From Meconema thalassinum (taxonomy: Eukaryota; Arthropoda; Insecta; Orthoptera; Tettigoniidae): a DNA stretch of 64,000 nucleotides. Of the stretch, positions 33,222-43,932 are shown piece by piece. The notes beneath the pieces were generated by a model. That model saw only the letters and a program-made list of their open reading frames with translations, was not told the DNA's origin and did no database searches. Location: the NCBI GenBank assembly GCA_946902985.2, contig OX336397.1, positions 186,004,813 through 186,068,812 of the forward strand. The letters run 5' to 3'. A program made the translations under genes and the position numbers. Within the stretch, counting starts at the first letter, position 1. Each line of letters starts with the position of its first letter.

Positions 33222-34686
33222 CACACATCAAAAAAAGTTTTGCATCACCTCGGTTCCAAGAGTTCCGGAACCTTTAAATACAAAGGGAATAGAGATCAAC
33301 ACAAACAACATTTCAGCTCGTTTTATTGCTCATGAGACCCACACATTGCATGTTGTACCATCATACAGCTAGACTTTCAGCATTTGTGGTCCAGATTGCA
33401 GTACACACCACTACCTCTAATACCCAGTAGCACGTCCTCTTGCATTGATGCATGCCTGTATTCGTCGTGGCATACTATCCACAAGTTCATCAAGACACTG
33501 TTGGTCCAAATTGTCCCACTCCTCAACGACAATTCGGCGTAAATCTCTCAGAGTGGTTGGTGGGTCAAGACGTCCATAAACAGCCCTTTTCAACATATCC
33601 CAGGCATGTTCGATAGGGTTCATGTCTGGCGAACATGCTGGCCACTGTAGTCGAGCGATGTCGTTATCTTGAAGGAACGCATTCACAAGATGTGCACGAT
33701 GAGGTCGAGAATTGTCGTCCATGAAGACAAATGCCTCTCCAATATTCTGCCGATATGGTTGCACTATGGGTCGGAGGATGTCATTCAGGTATCGTAAAGC
33801 CGTTTCGGAGCCTTCCATGACCACCAGTGGCGTACGTCGGCCCCACATAATGCCACCCCAAAACATCAGGGAACCACCACCTTGCTGCACTCGCTGGACA
33901 GTGAGTCTAAGACGTTCAGCCTGACCAGGGTGCCTCCAAACACGTCTCCGACGATTGTCTGGTTGAAGGCATATGCGACACTCATCGGTGAAGAGAACGT
34001 GATGCCAATTCCGTGGGGTCCATTCAGCATGTTGTTGGGCCCATCTGTACCGGGCTGCATGGTGTCGGGGTTGCAAAGCTGGACCTCGCCATGGACGTCG
34101 GGAGTGAAGTTGCGCATCATGCAGCCTATTGCGCACAGTTTGAGTTGAAACACGACGTCCTGTGGCTGAACGAAACGCATTATTCAACATGGTGGCATTG
34201 CTGTCAGGGTTCCTCCGAGCGGCAATCCGTAAGTAGCGGTCATCCACTACAGTAGTAGCCCTTGGGCGGCCTGAGCGAGGCCTGTCATCGACAGTTCCTG
34301 TATCTCTGTACCTCCTCCATGTCCGAACAACATCGCTTTGGTTCACTCTGAGACGCCTGGAAACTTCCCTTGTTGAGAGCCCTTCTTGACACAAAGTAAC
34401 AATGCGGACGCGATCGAACTGCGGTATTGACCTTCTAGGCATGGTAGAACTACAGACAACATGAGCAGCGTACCTTCGTCCTGGTGGAATGACTGGAACT
34501 GATCGGCTGTCGTACCCCCTCCGTCTAATAGGCCCTGCTCATGCATGGTTGTTTACATCTTTGAGCAGTTTTAGTGACATCTATGAACAGTCAAAGGGAC
34601 TGTATCTTGGATACAATATACACAGTCAAAGTCTATATGCCGGAGATCTGGGAACCGAGGTGATGCAAAACTTTTTTTGATGTGTG
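33222..34686 (-). mobile_element. Tc1/mariner-type DNA transposon, copy B
   Basis: 1465 bp with TA duplications at 33220-33221 and 34687-34688, and the same terminal inverted repeats, insertion point and orientation as copy A. It is an allelic descendant of the same insertion, not an independent one. Confidence 0.95.
33417..34442 (-). CDS. Tc1-like transposase, DD34E (copy B)
   Basis: 341 aa, intact, with the same catalytic triad as copy A (D153, D243, E278; 34-residue second spacing) and the N-terminal helix-turn-helix/GRPR region. It carries N88, R106 and M283 where copy A has I, S and T. The gene is read from the same strand as the host element's gag. Nothing in the sequence suggests it has a role in the LTR element; it is a passenger. 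Confidence 0.95.
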   Translation of the reverse strand: MPRRSIPQFDRVRIVTLCQEGLSTREVSRRLRVNQSDVVRTWRRYRDTGTVDDRPRSGRPRATTVVDDRYLRIAARRNPDSNATMLNNAFRSATGRRVSTQTVRNRLHDAQLHSRRPWRGPALQPRHHAARYRWAQQHAEWTPRNWHHVLFTDECRICLQPDNRRRRVWRHPGQAERLRLTVQRVQQGGGSLMFWGGIMWGRRTPLVVMEGSETALRYLNDILRPIVQPYRQNIGEAFVFMDDNSRPHRAHLVNAFLQDNDIARLQWPACSPDMNPIEHAWDMLKRAVYGRLDPPTTLRDLRRIVVEEWDNLDQQCLDELVDSMPRRIQACINARGRATGY

Positions 34687-35592
34687 TATGTCCCAATTGC
34701 ATTAAAGCCTTAGCCTTCCATCTCAACTACTGTTATAATCATTGAAAGCACTGCAAGATTATAATGTTCCATAGTAGACTGTATCGTTGTATTACCAAAC
34801 GTATTCTCCAATATCACTGTTGCAATCCACGTGTCAGCCGTAGTGTATAATGTGGAATTTTAAAAGTGTTTCTCATGTGGCGAGAAAATCACTTTTGTTG
34901 GCAGCCTTAAAGTGCCAATATCTTTCGAAGTATAACTGTGAAATTGTTCAAATCTTCTACACACCTCAATGTTGTACTGCCCAATTGAATTATAATAAAG
35001 GCTGAAGTTAACTCTTGATATCTTATCTGGTGGAAACGTTAATGTGAGCGTTTCAACTTCACCTAGTTTCGAGCAGCGTAAAATGGAACTGCTCCGTGTT
35101 CGTTCGATGCGCCGGGCTTTAACCACACGCTAAAGACAACTTGCTTCACTTATTCACTCGAAAATGACTCTATAACATCTGAAATATATATGCGGTATCA
35201 GCGGTATGATCCGTATGAGTTCTGAGATTATGAGTTCTGAGAGCTCCTCTCTCCTGTGCACGACCTTTTATCAACTTCTTAAGGGGCGTATCCATCCCTT
35301 CCATAGCCTGTTGCTCCGTCATTGCTAGAAGTTTTAACTTTGGATATACTTGACGGATTTTCAAATTTCAAAAACTCAAAATTCCAAATCAATGCCATAA
35401 CTGAAAATAGATTTCCACAATTCTGCATGCCAAAAGTAATCAAATATCGTAGTTTCAGCAATCTCCGTCTTCCTTCCAACCTATCGTTCATTGGTTCGAG
35501 TCTCTCCTCCAATAGCGTAACTTCTTCCTTAGCACAATACCTTGTTTCCTGCGACTGCGTCGTAAATCTCCGATCTTTCTCGAAAAAACTCA

Positions 35593-35676
35593 TGACGTCA
35601 CCAAGAATCTCAGCTCAATCAGCCTACTTGCATGAAGTCTACGTCTTCCGTGCCTACGTCATGAATATCCACGTCA
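35593..35676 (-). promoter_or_regulatory. CRE-like site cluster, LTR 4 (one half-site lost)
   Basis: TGACGTCA at 35593-35600 and CACGTCA at 35670-35676 are kept. The first TACGTCA half-site of the other LTRs reads TACGTCT here. Confidence 0.4.
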
Positions 35677-35755
35677 CAACTATGACAGCCATAACTTTAC
35701 TCATATTTGCCAATACAGCCATCGTGGTCTCAATATAATTCAATTTACGGGGGCA

Positions 35756-35759
35756 GTAC
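35756..35759. repeat. 4-bp target-site duplication, right (GTAC)
   Basis: Matches 7458-7461. Removing the array and one copy gives the empty site ATACTGTGTACATAGCG. Confidence 0.85.
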
Positions 35760-36040
35760 ATAGCGTAGAGAATTTTTGAATACTTCTTCTGGGCTGGAGG
35801 ATTAAGCCAATGTACGGTAAGTGTTGGCTCACTTGGTGTTGTGACAACTTCTGGAATGATGAGTAGATAACTTTGACTGGGTCATCTGTGAGCCCTGGTC
35901 CTAATCCTAGTTGGCTTAGATTGTGTTCGGAAAGGGAAATAACGGGTCTTACCCGGGCAGATGCTAAACATTTTGGAGAGAACATCCACAGCCCCGACAG
36001 ATAATGGGTGGGGATCATCCAAAGCGGTCTTATTAATAAT
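35760..36040. other. No feature recognised
   Basis: Unassigned sequence to the right of the LTR array. The 92-aa minus frame here (35740-36018) crosses the LTR boundary and is not credible as a gene. Confidence 0.3.
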
Positions 36041-36262
36041 TAATATCCTGGCTGACAAAAAGCGTCGTAAAGCAAACAGTAATGTAATATATTTAGGCTA
36101 TAAATTAAATTAATGTTCGAAGCCTGCATGATGCAACCAATTTTGCAATAATAGTTATGTCGAGTGAGGGATTTGAACCCCCGCGTCCTATACAGGAAAT
36201 TCGAACTTAAGTCCAACGTCTCATACAGCTCTGCCCAACCGACACGTAATGATTTAGGCCGT
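36040..36262 (-). mobile_element. Probable tRNA-derived SINE
   Basis: On the minus strand, GTCGGTTGGGCAGAGCTG resembles an RNA polymerase III box A region, and GGGGGTTCAAATCCCTC is a good box B with a T-stem, about 60 nt apart. A non-tRNA body follows down to about 36040. The combination fits a tRNA-derived SINE head rather than a functional tRNA, since no complete cloverleaf is evident. The boundaries are approximate. Confidence 0.5.
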
Positions 36263-36499
36263 GAAATAAAAACAGGAATCATTATACACTTAGGGGATAT
36301 GAAACCCCTCATATATTGAGACCCGAGGGTTGCTGAAGGTATCCGAATCAAAAGTGCGGTCGGTACAGATCCTGAGAAAGTGTCGAGAGTGCAGTAGTGT
36401 GATACCTGCCAATGCATTTAGTAACAGACGAGTATAGGCCACATCAACGAAATTCAGCATCGTGCTTGTAAGCGAGACGCTGTCTAAAAGGTAGGACGA

Positions 36500-38245
36500 A
36501 CTACAGTAGAGCAGGTAGAACATTGGGGGCTGCATATTCTCTCAGGATGGTAGTGTGTGGGAAATAATAGAGTCGATGTGTAAAATTGTTGATGTACGCG
36601 AGTTCACAGTTATGATCTATAATATTCCTCAAGAAAGAAATTAATGTAACCATGAAACTCTCTATACTATTGTGGTAGATATGTTTGTGGGTAGGTATGC
36701 ATGTATGTGGGTCGGAATGCAAGAACATTGAAAGACTCCCTAGACCTCAGATACACTAATAATGTTGGGTTAGAAGAGTTCAAGAGATGACCAAGGAATG
36801 TCGACAGGGAAGCAGATAGAGAGGAGCCCTACATGCTTGCATATGGATTTGTGGTTTAAGAACTCTTGGATAAAGTACTTAGGTATAAATACATGGGAAT
36901 GATTGATGAGAAATTCCAACGAGTAGAAGGTAAAGAATTGCAGAACATATAAACATACCGTGCAAAGCCATGTCTCGGGTTTCAAAGTGTACACAGAAAG
37001 AAGAGAGTAAAATCATTGGTCTAGAGTAAAATGGTTTAAGAACCGTGTGGTTTTAGACAGCAATGGGAATGTTAATATCCAAGTGTCACTTTAAGTAAAA
37101 TTCAGCTGTAGAGGTAAGATAAGCAGACGTAAGCCCAGGAGTAGATGCATGGAGTCAGAGTTATAGATCTAAAAGTGAAAGGTTAGGGATGAGATGTGAT
37201 GAAAGTTTATGCGAGGGTGTTTTTTATGGCCGGATGCCATTTCTGACTCCAACCTCATCAGAGAAATCTAAGATGGTTAAATGAATGAATGTGACAAACT
37301 CGGCTATCAGGAGGAAGGGAGCGGCCGTGGCCAGCTATAATGGACAGTCTCAGCGTTTGCCTGGATGGATTGTGGTGAACCACAGGAAACGACTTCTAAG
37401 ATAGCTGACGTGTAAGGAGAATATTATGGAATCTGTTTAAATTTTGGCAGATTTTGTTGATTTGGTTAACTTTGATGGATTTTTGTGAATTTGGCTGCGT
37501 TTGATGAATTTTAGTAAAATTGGGTCCCTTCGGTTAATTTAGTGTGAATTTGGAGATAGTTTCGGCAATTCTTGGGGAAATAAATAGGATTTAATTAAAT
37601 CTGGATAATCTTCGGAGGAATGTGTGTAATTGAGGTAATTTAGGTGTCGACCGCTCAACAAACCTATTGTAGGGAAGAAACACCAGAAAATCGAATGCTA
37701 GGTGAGAGGATGCATATTAGAGCAGTTTGAAAATTTTAAATACTTGGGCCGTGCATTCTCTCATGATGGTTGTGTTGGGGATATAAAGATTCGAGCTGTA
37801 TAAAGGCCAATGTAGAGCGTTCCCATTTGGGATGAACAGTATTGTTTAAGAAAAAGGAGAGTGTAGTGACAAACTCCTTCTACTGTATGGAAGTGAGTGG
37901 TGGGCAGATGAAGGATATCTGGCACTAAACTAGAGATAACTTATATGAGGGCAGCACTAATGATTGCTTGGACGAATTGGCGGTAACAATGGCAGGAGGG
38001 GCATGCATTCTCGTAATGTGTAGTTAAAGGTTAAGTTAGAAATGGACACGTTACATTAAGGTGTTCGTGTGAGTCGACTTAGTTGGGAGGAGGAGAGATG
38101 ACCGAAGAGGTTAATGATTTCGGCTGTAGAGGGTAAGAGAAGCAGAGGTAGACCTGGAAGGCGATGGTTGAAATCAGAGTTTAACGATCTCAAAGTGAGA
38201 GGTATAGAAGCTCAGGAGGCCACAGTACTAACTTTGAATAGGGGA
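36500..38245 (+). pseudogene. Degenerate LINE C-terminal fragments (at least two)
   Basis: Scattered plus-strand matches to the tail of LINE ORFs: FENFKYLGRAFSHDGC (near 37725-37770), and a GKRSRGRPGRRWLKSEFNDL-like stretch near 38130-38190. A second, more decayed version (RCRGKISRRKPRSRCMESEL-like) lies near 37105-37160. A diverged SHDG-type segment is near 36525. The frames are full of stops and shifts. TTTTTATGGCCGGATGCCAT near 37220 and GGAGCGGCCGTGGCC near 37319 belong to other interspersed repeats between the pieces. No intact gene remains. Confidence 0.45.
37435..37660. repeat. Degenerate TTTGG/AATTT low-complexity tract
   Basis: Irregular reiteration of phrases such as GAATTTTGGTGAATTTGG with no fixed period. 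Similar tracts occur at about 38340-38470, 39070-39250 and 39880-40050, between LINE and SINE fragments. Origin unknown. Confidence 0.5.
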
Positions 38246-38509
38246 ACATGACGTCATCCACTGTTTCGCTTCCTGATCTCGATACAAGCATCCACTTGTC
38301 GTTACAGCCCCATGGGCTTAAGAAACCCCGTGAGCTGTTCTTTACACTAATATAGCTGTATATGTGGATATTTGGTTAATTCCGAGGTGATTTAGGTAAT
38401 TTCTGTGGAAATTTTTGGATTTGAGTAAATTCTGATTTATTTACGTGTCTGTCAGGTAGTCTGTGTTATTATGTTGTCTGTATTGGTGTGTGAATTTAAC
38501 AATTAGGGA

Positions 38510-38690
38510 TAGGGAAGGAAGCAGTTAGGAACCATCCCAGCATTTGCCTGAAGTAGAAGTGGTAAACCACTTCCAGGATGGGTGAGGTCCAAATCGAACC
38601 CGCCTCTTTTCAGCTTTGCTTCACGAGGCTGAGTGGATCCTGTTCCAGCCTTTGCAGAGGAGGGATTCGAACCAGGGTGTTCGCGGTGAA
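38510..38690. repeat. Interspersed repeat with a tRNA box-B-like motif
   Basis: GGGATAGGGAAGGAAGCAG, then CAGCATTTGCCTGAAGTAG and GGTAAACCAC (compare GCGTTTGCCTGGATGG...TGAACCACAGG at 37355-37386), then GGGATTCGAACC near 38665. The two sites are diverged members of one family, and the last motif is the reverse-strand form of a tRNA T-loop. I call it a SINE-related repeat without naming the family. Confidence 0.4.
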
Positions 38691-38984
38691 AGCCATATCT
38701 ATATTTTTAACTTGAATGGAGAGGGCTTGTTGTCACAAGTACGTGTTAGAAGCGGTGTTGTATTCCCGCTGAAATGGCATCTGTCACGGCCTGGAGACTG
38801 GTTGACTAGTGCGCTGTAGAGTGGACATGAAACAACTCGGTGATTTAGCTCTGTGTCCTTGATTGCGAGTAACTCATCTCGGTCATCAGCCCCGTGTATT
38901 TCCGTGTGCGTAATTCATGTTTGGCGATTGTGACATTTTGGTCATCGGCACCGTGTGGTTAGAAACGTTGGATGTGAGAGGTTA

Positions 38985-39060
38985 GTTAGTTAGTTATTGT
39001 TGTTTTAAGGGGCGGAACTACGGGGACTAGTGTTCTCTTGGTCATTTGATGTAGACCCTG
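38985..39060 (-). repeat. Relic tail of the 4187-4900 retroelement family (reverse strand)
   Basis: TTATTGTTGTTTTAAGGGGC is the reverse complement of the GCCCCTTAAAACAACAA tail at 4870-4890, preceded by a short TTAG repeat in place of the ATC tail. Only the 3' end can be recognised. Confidence 0.45.
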
Positions 39061-40290
39061 GGGGTAAATCTGAGGGATTGAATACTTTTTGTCAATTTGA
39101 AAAATTAGGGAGAATATGTGGAATTCAGGATTTGTAAATGAGTTGAGGTGAATCATAGGTAAATTTTGAGATTCTGTGTAAATTTAAGTAGGGATTGGTG
39201 AATTTTGTTAGGTTTGGAGAATTTTCGAGAATTCTTGTTGTAATATAGAAACCTCATAGGCACCGTGTGAATGGTGTAGATAGCATCTGTTGACTAGCAT
39301 ACCCTGATTACAATACAGCTCGTCGGGAACCCCCGGATGCAGTCATACTCAGCTCTTGAAACATCTCCAGATGAATTTTAAGAGTTCTGTCAGTTACTGT
39401 AACGGTAGAATACTGACTATTGAGTGATCATTTACCTTTCGATCGCAATACACCCTAGGTACCGGATAATTCCATACCGTCGTTGTCGGAAGAGAGAACA
39501 AGAGTTGACCCTAGGAGGTGGACGTGAACGATGACAGCGTAGAACCTAGCCCCAAGTAAGTGAAAACTATGCCATACACGCCTGGGGAACCTTGGCCGCT
39601 AACCGACATTCCACTCGTTGAAGACTCCATACTGCGGGAATATTAGAAACAGTTAGGGGAATTCCTCTGTGAGACTTAAGGTAAAGACCGCACGGCTACG
39701 CTGTCTTGTCAGTCAGGTGTCTAACACCAGTCTGCCCTTGGGGAGAAACATGTTGCTAACAGGTTGTGTCGCAGATACCCACTTGCGGCTATCCAGACCG
39801 TACGCTCCTCACCTCCATTGGAAGGTAGTTGATAGTATGTATTTGAGCGTATAGTTTAACCCGTATCTTACCAGGAAGTCTGGTGTGATTTGTAATTTTA
39901 ATATTTGTAGATTTTTGTGGGTTTTAGGTACTTTTGATGAATTTAGGGAATCGTAGTATATTTGGAAGGATTTTTGGGAATCTTGGTATATTTGTAAGAA
40001 TTTTTGGGGAAACTGGGAAATTGCGGTGATTTGATTTTTTTATTTCATTAGTTCACGTTTCATGGATGACTACGGCCCTCTGACGTCACGCAACATGTTT
40101 GGTCTTGTTTGAAACGGTAACGTGAATTCCGCCACCTGCAATAGCGTAGCGTGTTAACTCTCGACAGGTATATTCTTGTTGAAACGACAGCGTGACCTTG
40201 AGCGAGCCCCACATGTCGCTACCCGCATAGCTGTCACGATAGTGTGAACCTACACGTTGGATATTAATAATTATATTATATAAGATCCTT
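39061..40290. other. No gene recognised
   Basis: Unassigned sequence including two of the TTTGG-type low-complexity tracts. The 61-aa frame at 39669-39854 shows no recognisable motif. Confidence 0.3.
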
Positions 40291-41220
40291 TCCTAAAGTC
40301 TTCAAAACAGTATTGAGCCTATACTTGATAAACAAATAAGGGAATACCAAGGTGGGTATAGATAAGGTATATCGTGTATGGAACAGATATTTAATTTGAA
40401 AACAGTTATAGGAGATAGAATGGTTAGGAACAAGAACTACGTCATAATATTTGTTGACTTCCAGAAAGCCTATGAATCAATAGATAATAATAATATCGTA
40501 TGGACTCGGGTGCTGGGTGCAAGCTTTGTTATTTGTCACCCAAAGGGTAGCTTGCATGTCGAATTTCGTTGTTGTTCCTTGAAGCACTATTAAAGTCAAG
40601 GAGGTTAGATATCCAAGCTCCTTCAACACTATAGCGCTTTCTAGTAGAGAAATGAGGAACTTTGAGTTGGCGCAAACTCCCGAGATTAATTTCGCCATTA
40701 TGAACACGGCCTACTGAATTCAAATTGGTTCTCTGACATGCCAACATCGTATGACATGGTGTCGTAATTTTTGCCGCCTTTCAAAAGTCACTTACCACGG
40801 CCAGGATTAAACCTGCGAGCTTGGGGTTAGTAGACCGATACGTTGACCACTCACCCATCGTGGCAATCTATTCAATAGATAGAACTTCATAATTTAATGT
40901 GTTAGAGGAATTTGGAGTAGACTCGAAGTCCATCAATATCGTCAAAGATACACTTACTGATACAAAATCCAAAGTGAAATTTATGGGAGAGATCTTGAAG
41001 GAATTTTTAATTAATACCGGTGTGGATCGAAATTTAAAGGGGTAGGTATCAATTGCTTGGCCTTTGCTGATGACATTGCCATTCATTCAGAAAATATACA
41101 AACAGCTTGCGTCCAAATAAACCTTTTGAGAAAGATAGCAGAGAAAGTTGGACTTCAGATATCTTTTGAGAAGACCAAATTTATGACCAATATTAGACAT
41201 TCTCCTACAGTTTTAATAAC
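40291..41220 (+). pseudogene. LINE reverse-transcriptase fragment, split by a SINE and cut by the gypsy LTR
   Basis: The plus strand encodes RT motifs of a non-LTR element: a diverged GNTKVG/REYQ-like start, then CMEQIFNLKTVIGDRMVRNK and IIFVDFQKAYESIDN. After the SINE it resumes as RTS-FNVLEEFGVDSKSIN, ...KFMGEILKEFLINTGV, AFADDIAIHSENIQTA (the catalytic A-x-DD box) and GLQISFEKTKFMTNI. Stops and small shifts show it is dead. Removing the SINE with one TSD copy restores SIDRTS across the junction. The right end is truncated at 41221 by the gypsy LTR, and the rest of the LINE does not reappear on the far side of that element. Confidence 0.8.
40487..40871 (-). mobile_element. tRNA-derived SINE with exact 10-bp TSD
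   Basis: 385 bp inserted in the LINE RT, flanked by TCAATAGATA at 40477-40486 and 40872-40881. On the minus strand the head reads GATGGGTGAGTGGTCAACG (box A region), then GCTCGCAGGTTTAATCC (box B with one mismatch), followed by a ~270-bp body. It ends in an ATT-repeat tail (CGATATTATTATTAT) next to the TSD. This is a full-length or nearly full-length pol-III SINE of a different family from 62171-62507. Confidence 0.85.
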
Positions 41221-41817
41221 AGCTAGCAGCCGGGCCGTCTCGAGAAATACACTGGTAGCTGAGCTAGCGCTATTAGCCTACCGTCTGTCACGTCTACCCG
41301 TGACGGGAATAAGGAAGGGCGTTGGGATGTAAAGAGGCGTATGGACAGTAAGACTAGTGTGATGTGTTGACCAAGTGTTTATTGGTCTGTAATTCTGAAG
41401 TATGAGTCCCTTGTAGGGAATGTAATTATGTTCACAATGTAAAGTACAAGTTGTGGGTTAAAGGTTACAAAAGCAGGATGTCTGAACACGACTGACTCAC
41501 CTCTGATGACACTGGCGTGGCCTCCGGCCGTAACGTTGAAGCACTGATAATGGAGAGATCCCTTGACCTGATTAAGACGCCTTCTTATACTCTTCGGCGC
41601 TATGCTGTCAGCAATGTATTGGCATTGCTGTCCCAGTTAATAGTATGTCGCTATGTGTAACCATTGTGCAAGGACTGAGCTGCTTTTTAGAGTGGCAAGC
41701 TGTCCTTGCTACGTTTATGGATGTTGGCCCGGCCTTCCAAGGGTTGCCCGTTAGGAGATTTAGGCAGATGATGGGGGGATGGTCTCCAAGGGGTGCATAC
41801 CCCTGGGAGGCTGTACA
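41221..41817 (-). repeat. Gypsy 3' LTR
   Basis: 597 bp. On the minus strand it starts TGTACAGCCTCCCAGG. A TATA box (TATAAG, plus-strand 41584-41589) and a polyadenylation signal (AATAAA, plus-strand 41378-41383) lie in the order expected for U3 and R. The terminal CA is mutated to CT. Confidence 0.9.
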
Positions 41818-43932
41818 AGCGTCTTCCTTCATTTGTTCGCGTCCTCGCGAACGGGAACGGAACTGGAGGTTGGGATGTTGACGTAGTGGTTCTTGAAGCC
41901 CCCTCGTATCTCCTGGTGGTGTCTCTCTCGTCGTGGGCGTCGTCGTATAGAATGGGTGGCGTCGTATCGAAGTGTAGGTGTGAGGTCAGCCCGTGTTCAG
42001 AGGGGAGGGTTATGGGATGTACATAGATATATATATATATAACATTGACATTGGCATTGTGACAATAGAAATGGACGTTGAAAAAAAAAATTGACATTGA
42101 AAAAAAAAATTTGCCATCGCGAAAAAAAATTGACATTGGAAAGAAAAAAAAATGACATTGTTGGCATATTGCTAGTTTCAAAATAAAACATGGTTTTTGA
42201 TGGTGATTCGTTACATATTTGTGCAGGGAGGAAAAACCCAGCTAGACGAGGAATTGTGTCGTCTGGCTTTATTTTGGGGAAAAAATGCTCCCTGCAAAGA
42301 GAAAGATAGAAGAGAATAGAAAAAAAATGGGTGTTCCAGGGTATAATTTAAGGGATATAATCAAAGTGTATTTATTGGTTCGGGATGAAACGGAACACCC
42401 TGACAAATGGGGAAGTTAGAAGAAGGAAAAATGAAAGAAAACAAATCACAGACATTATGTACGTTGGTGGTCTTGATAATGGTAACAGATATGACCCGAT
42501 AATAATAATAGTAATCCTTACATTTGTAAAATTCCCGACAAGTTATAATTGAACATAGTAAACATAGTAATAAAGATGAACATAGAAAAAATAATGGTTG
42601 CCATGCTGGTACCCTGTACGTATAAGTATCCTTGCCACTCTTGTGGAACCTTGCAATTGTGTGACATGGCGAGAAAATACAAAATGATTTACACTTTACA
42701 ATTATCACTATCATATATATATATATACCTTATAGAGCTCTGTTACCTGGCCAGTTATTGCATACCTCTTATACTTGGTACGCACCGTACTGTCATGCCT
42801 CGCCGACCGTTCTCTAATCGGCCGTTCCTGGTGCGGTTTAGTGGCTAGTCCACTATTCTCTCCCTGTACTTATCACATAACCTCGTGGTTTTCCGTCGTG
42901 GGTCGGAATCCCACCTTAGGGTCGAAGGTCCGGCACTTACAAACCTTGTGTCGCCCTTTGAGCCTGAAGTAACGCTTCATTTGCGTATTCTGAAATGTGT
43001 TTGCGTTCAGCGATGGTCATCATCCCACGTATGCTGTCCACCGCTGACCGCTGGCGTTGTCACCTTTAAGGGTGCAACTAAAATTGATAAGGAGTGTATT
43101 TGTTATGACATATATGTGTATTTTGGTAGTATATTTACCACAGACATATTCACGTTCTTGGTTACCTGTAAATCAAAACAACAACAAAAATAATGCATCC
43201 ATATAAAGATGTTTATCTCTTTGTAGCTCCGTGGTCTTCCTGTGTGGGTGAAAAGTGGATTAGTCATGAATAGGACATTACAATACATTATAATTCATTA
43301 CCGGTATATATATAACCTTCCTCGGTAGCGCTTAGTTTGTAAACTAAGTGTAGCGCCACCGAAGTCTAACTTAACCTAGGTTAGCCTATGTTAACCTATT
43401 CTAGCTTAAATGGTGTCGGGCTTATCTTGGTAACGGATTTTGAGTCACCAAGTGCCGAGATATTCCATTGTGATCTATATATATATAAAAAAAATCCTTA
43501 AATGTAGGCTTATGCTACCTTACAACGAATTATCATGCCTTATCATGAGTTGTCGGACTTACCCCGATGCCGGGTTTCTGGGCTATCAGGCGCCGACCGG
43601 CGTTACTTAATGCTATCTATCCTAATTATGGTCTAATAATAAAAAAAATGCTATTTCTAAACCGAAAGGGTTGCCTTAATCTATTGCCGAAATGTGCTGC
43701 GCCATACCTGGTAACAGCGGTGAATAAATTTGCTTAATCCTAGGTTGCGTGTCAAATGCAACCGTCTTATAGCTAAATTTGGCCTAGAACGATCGCCTGG
43801 GGCAATTTACTTCCCCAGGACACCACCCGCACGAGTCCTAGAAACACCGGTTGTCTCTAGGATCGCTGGATTCCGTTCCCTTAATTCTAGGTGTCGACGT
43901 CTATTACTAGTACTAATCTAATCACAGGCGGC

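Larger units (their letters stand above)
7462..35755 (-). mobile_element. Tandem array of gag-only LTR retrotransposons with ~3.9-kb LTRs (LTR-int-LTR-int-LTR-int-LTR)
   Basis: Four near-identical long repeats (7462-12825, 16110-20006, 23291-27186, 30393-35755) alternate with three internal regions (12826-16109, 20007-23290, 27187-30392). The outer ends are TG...CA, with a single GTAC duplication outside. The coding direction is minus, so for each unit the 5' LTR is the one to the right. A purine-rich tract (GAAGGGAGAA) lies at the 3' end of each internal region, and a TGGCGACCC motif that could be a primer-binding site lies 7 nt inside the 5' end. Each internal region holds only gag and a basic tail frame, with no protease, RT, RNase H or integrase, so it must be mobilised in trans. 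This resembles the gag-only terminal-repeat retrotransposons (TR-GAG) described in plants, but with LTRs longer than the body. Confidence 0.9.
30393..35755 (-). repeat. LTR 4 (right-most, 5' LTR of unit 3), with Tc1 insertion
   Basis: 5363 bp, or 3896 bp without the Tc1 insertion. It matches LTR 1 at the diagnostic SNPs and has the Tc1 element at the identical TA. Its right end GGGGGCA is followed by the GTAC target duplication. Private changes (for example CATATGCAAT to CCAATCATG near 32313, and loss of one CRE-like half-site) give it some age relative to LTR 1. Confidence 0.9.

Noticed and set aside
7462..35755. Host tandem gene family with three paralogous coiled-coil genes
   Set aside because: Unit edges are TG...CA repeats with a single TSD, a polypurine tract and a capsid-like domain, which fit LTR retrotransposons rather than duplicated host genes.
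36160..36262. Possible functional tRNA
   Set aside because: Good box A/B motifs but no complete cloverleaf, and the sequence continues into a SINE-like body.
42832..42920. Possible tRNA gene
   Set aside because: Box-A-like and box-B-like motifs with a short T-stem are present, but no acceptor stem or anticodon arm could be drawn. At most a SINE or tRNA relic inside the gypsy tail.
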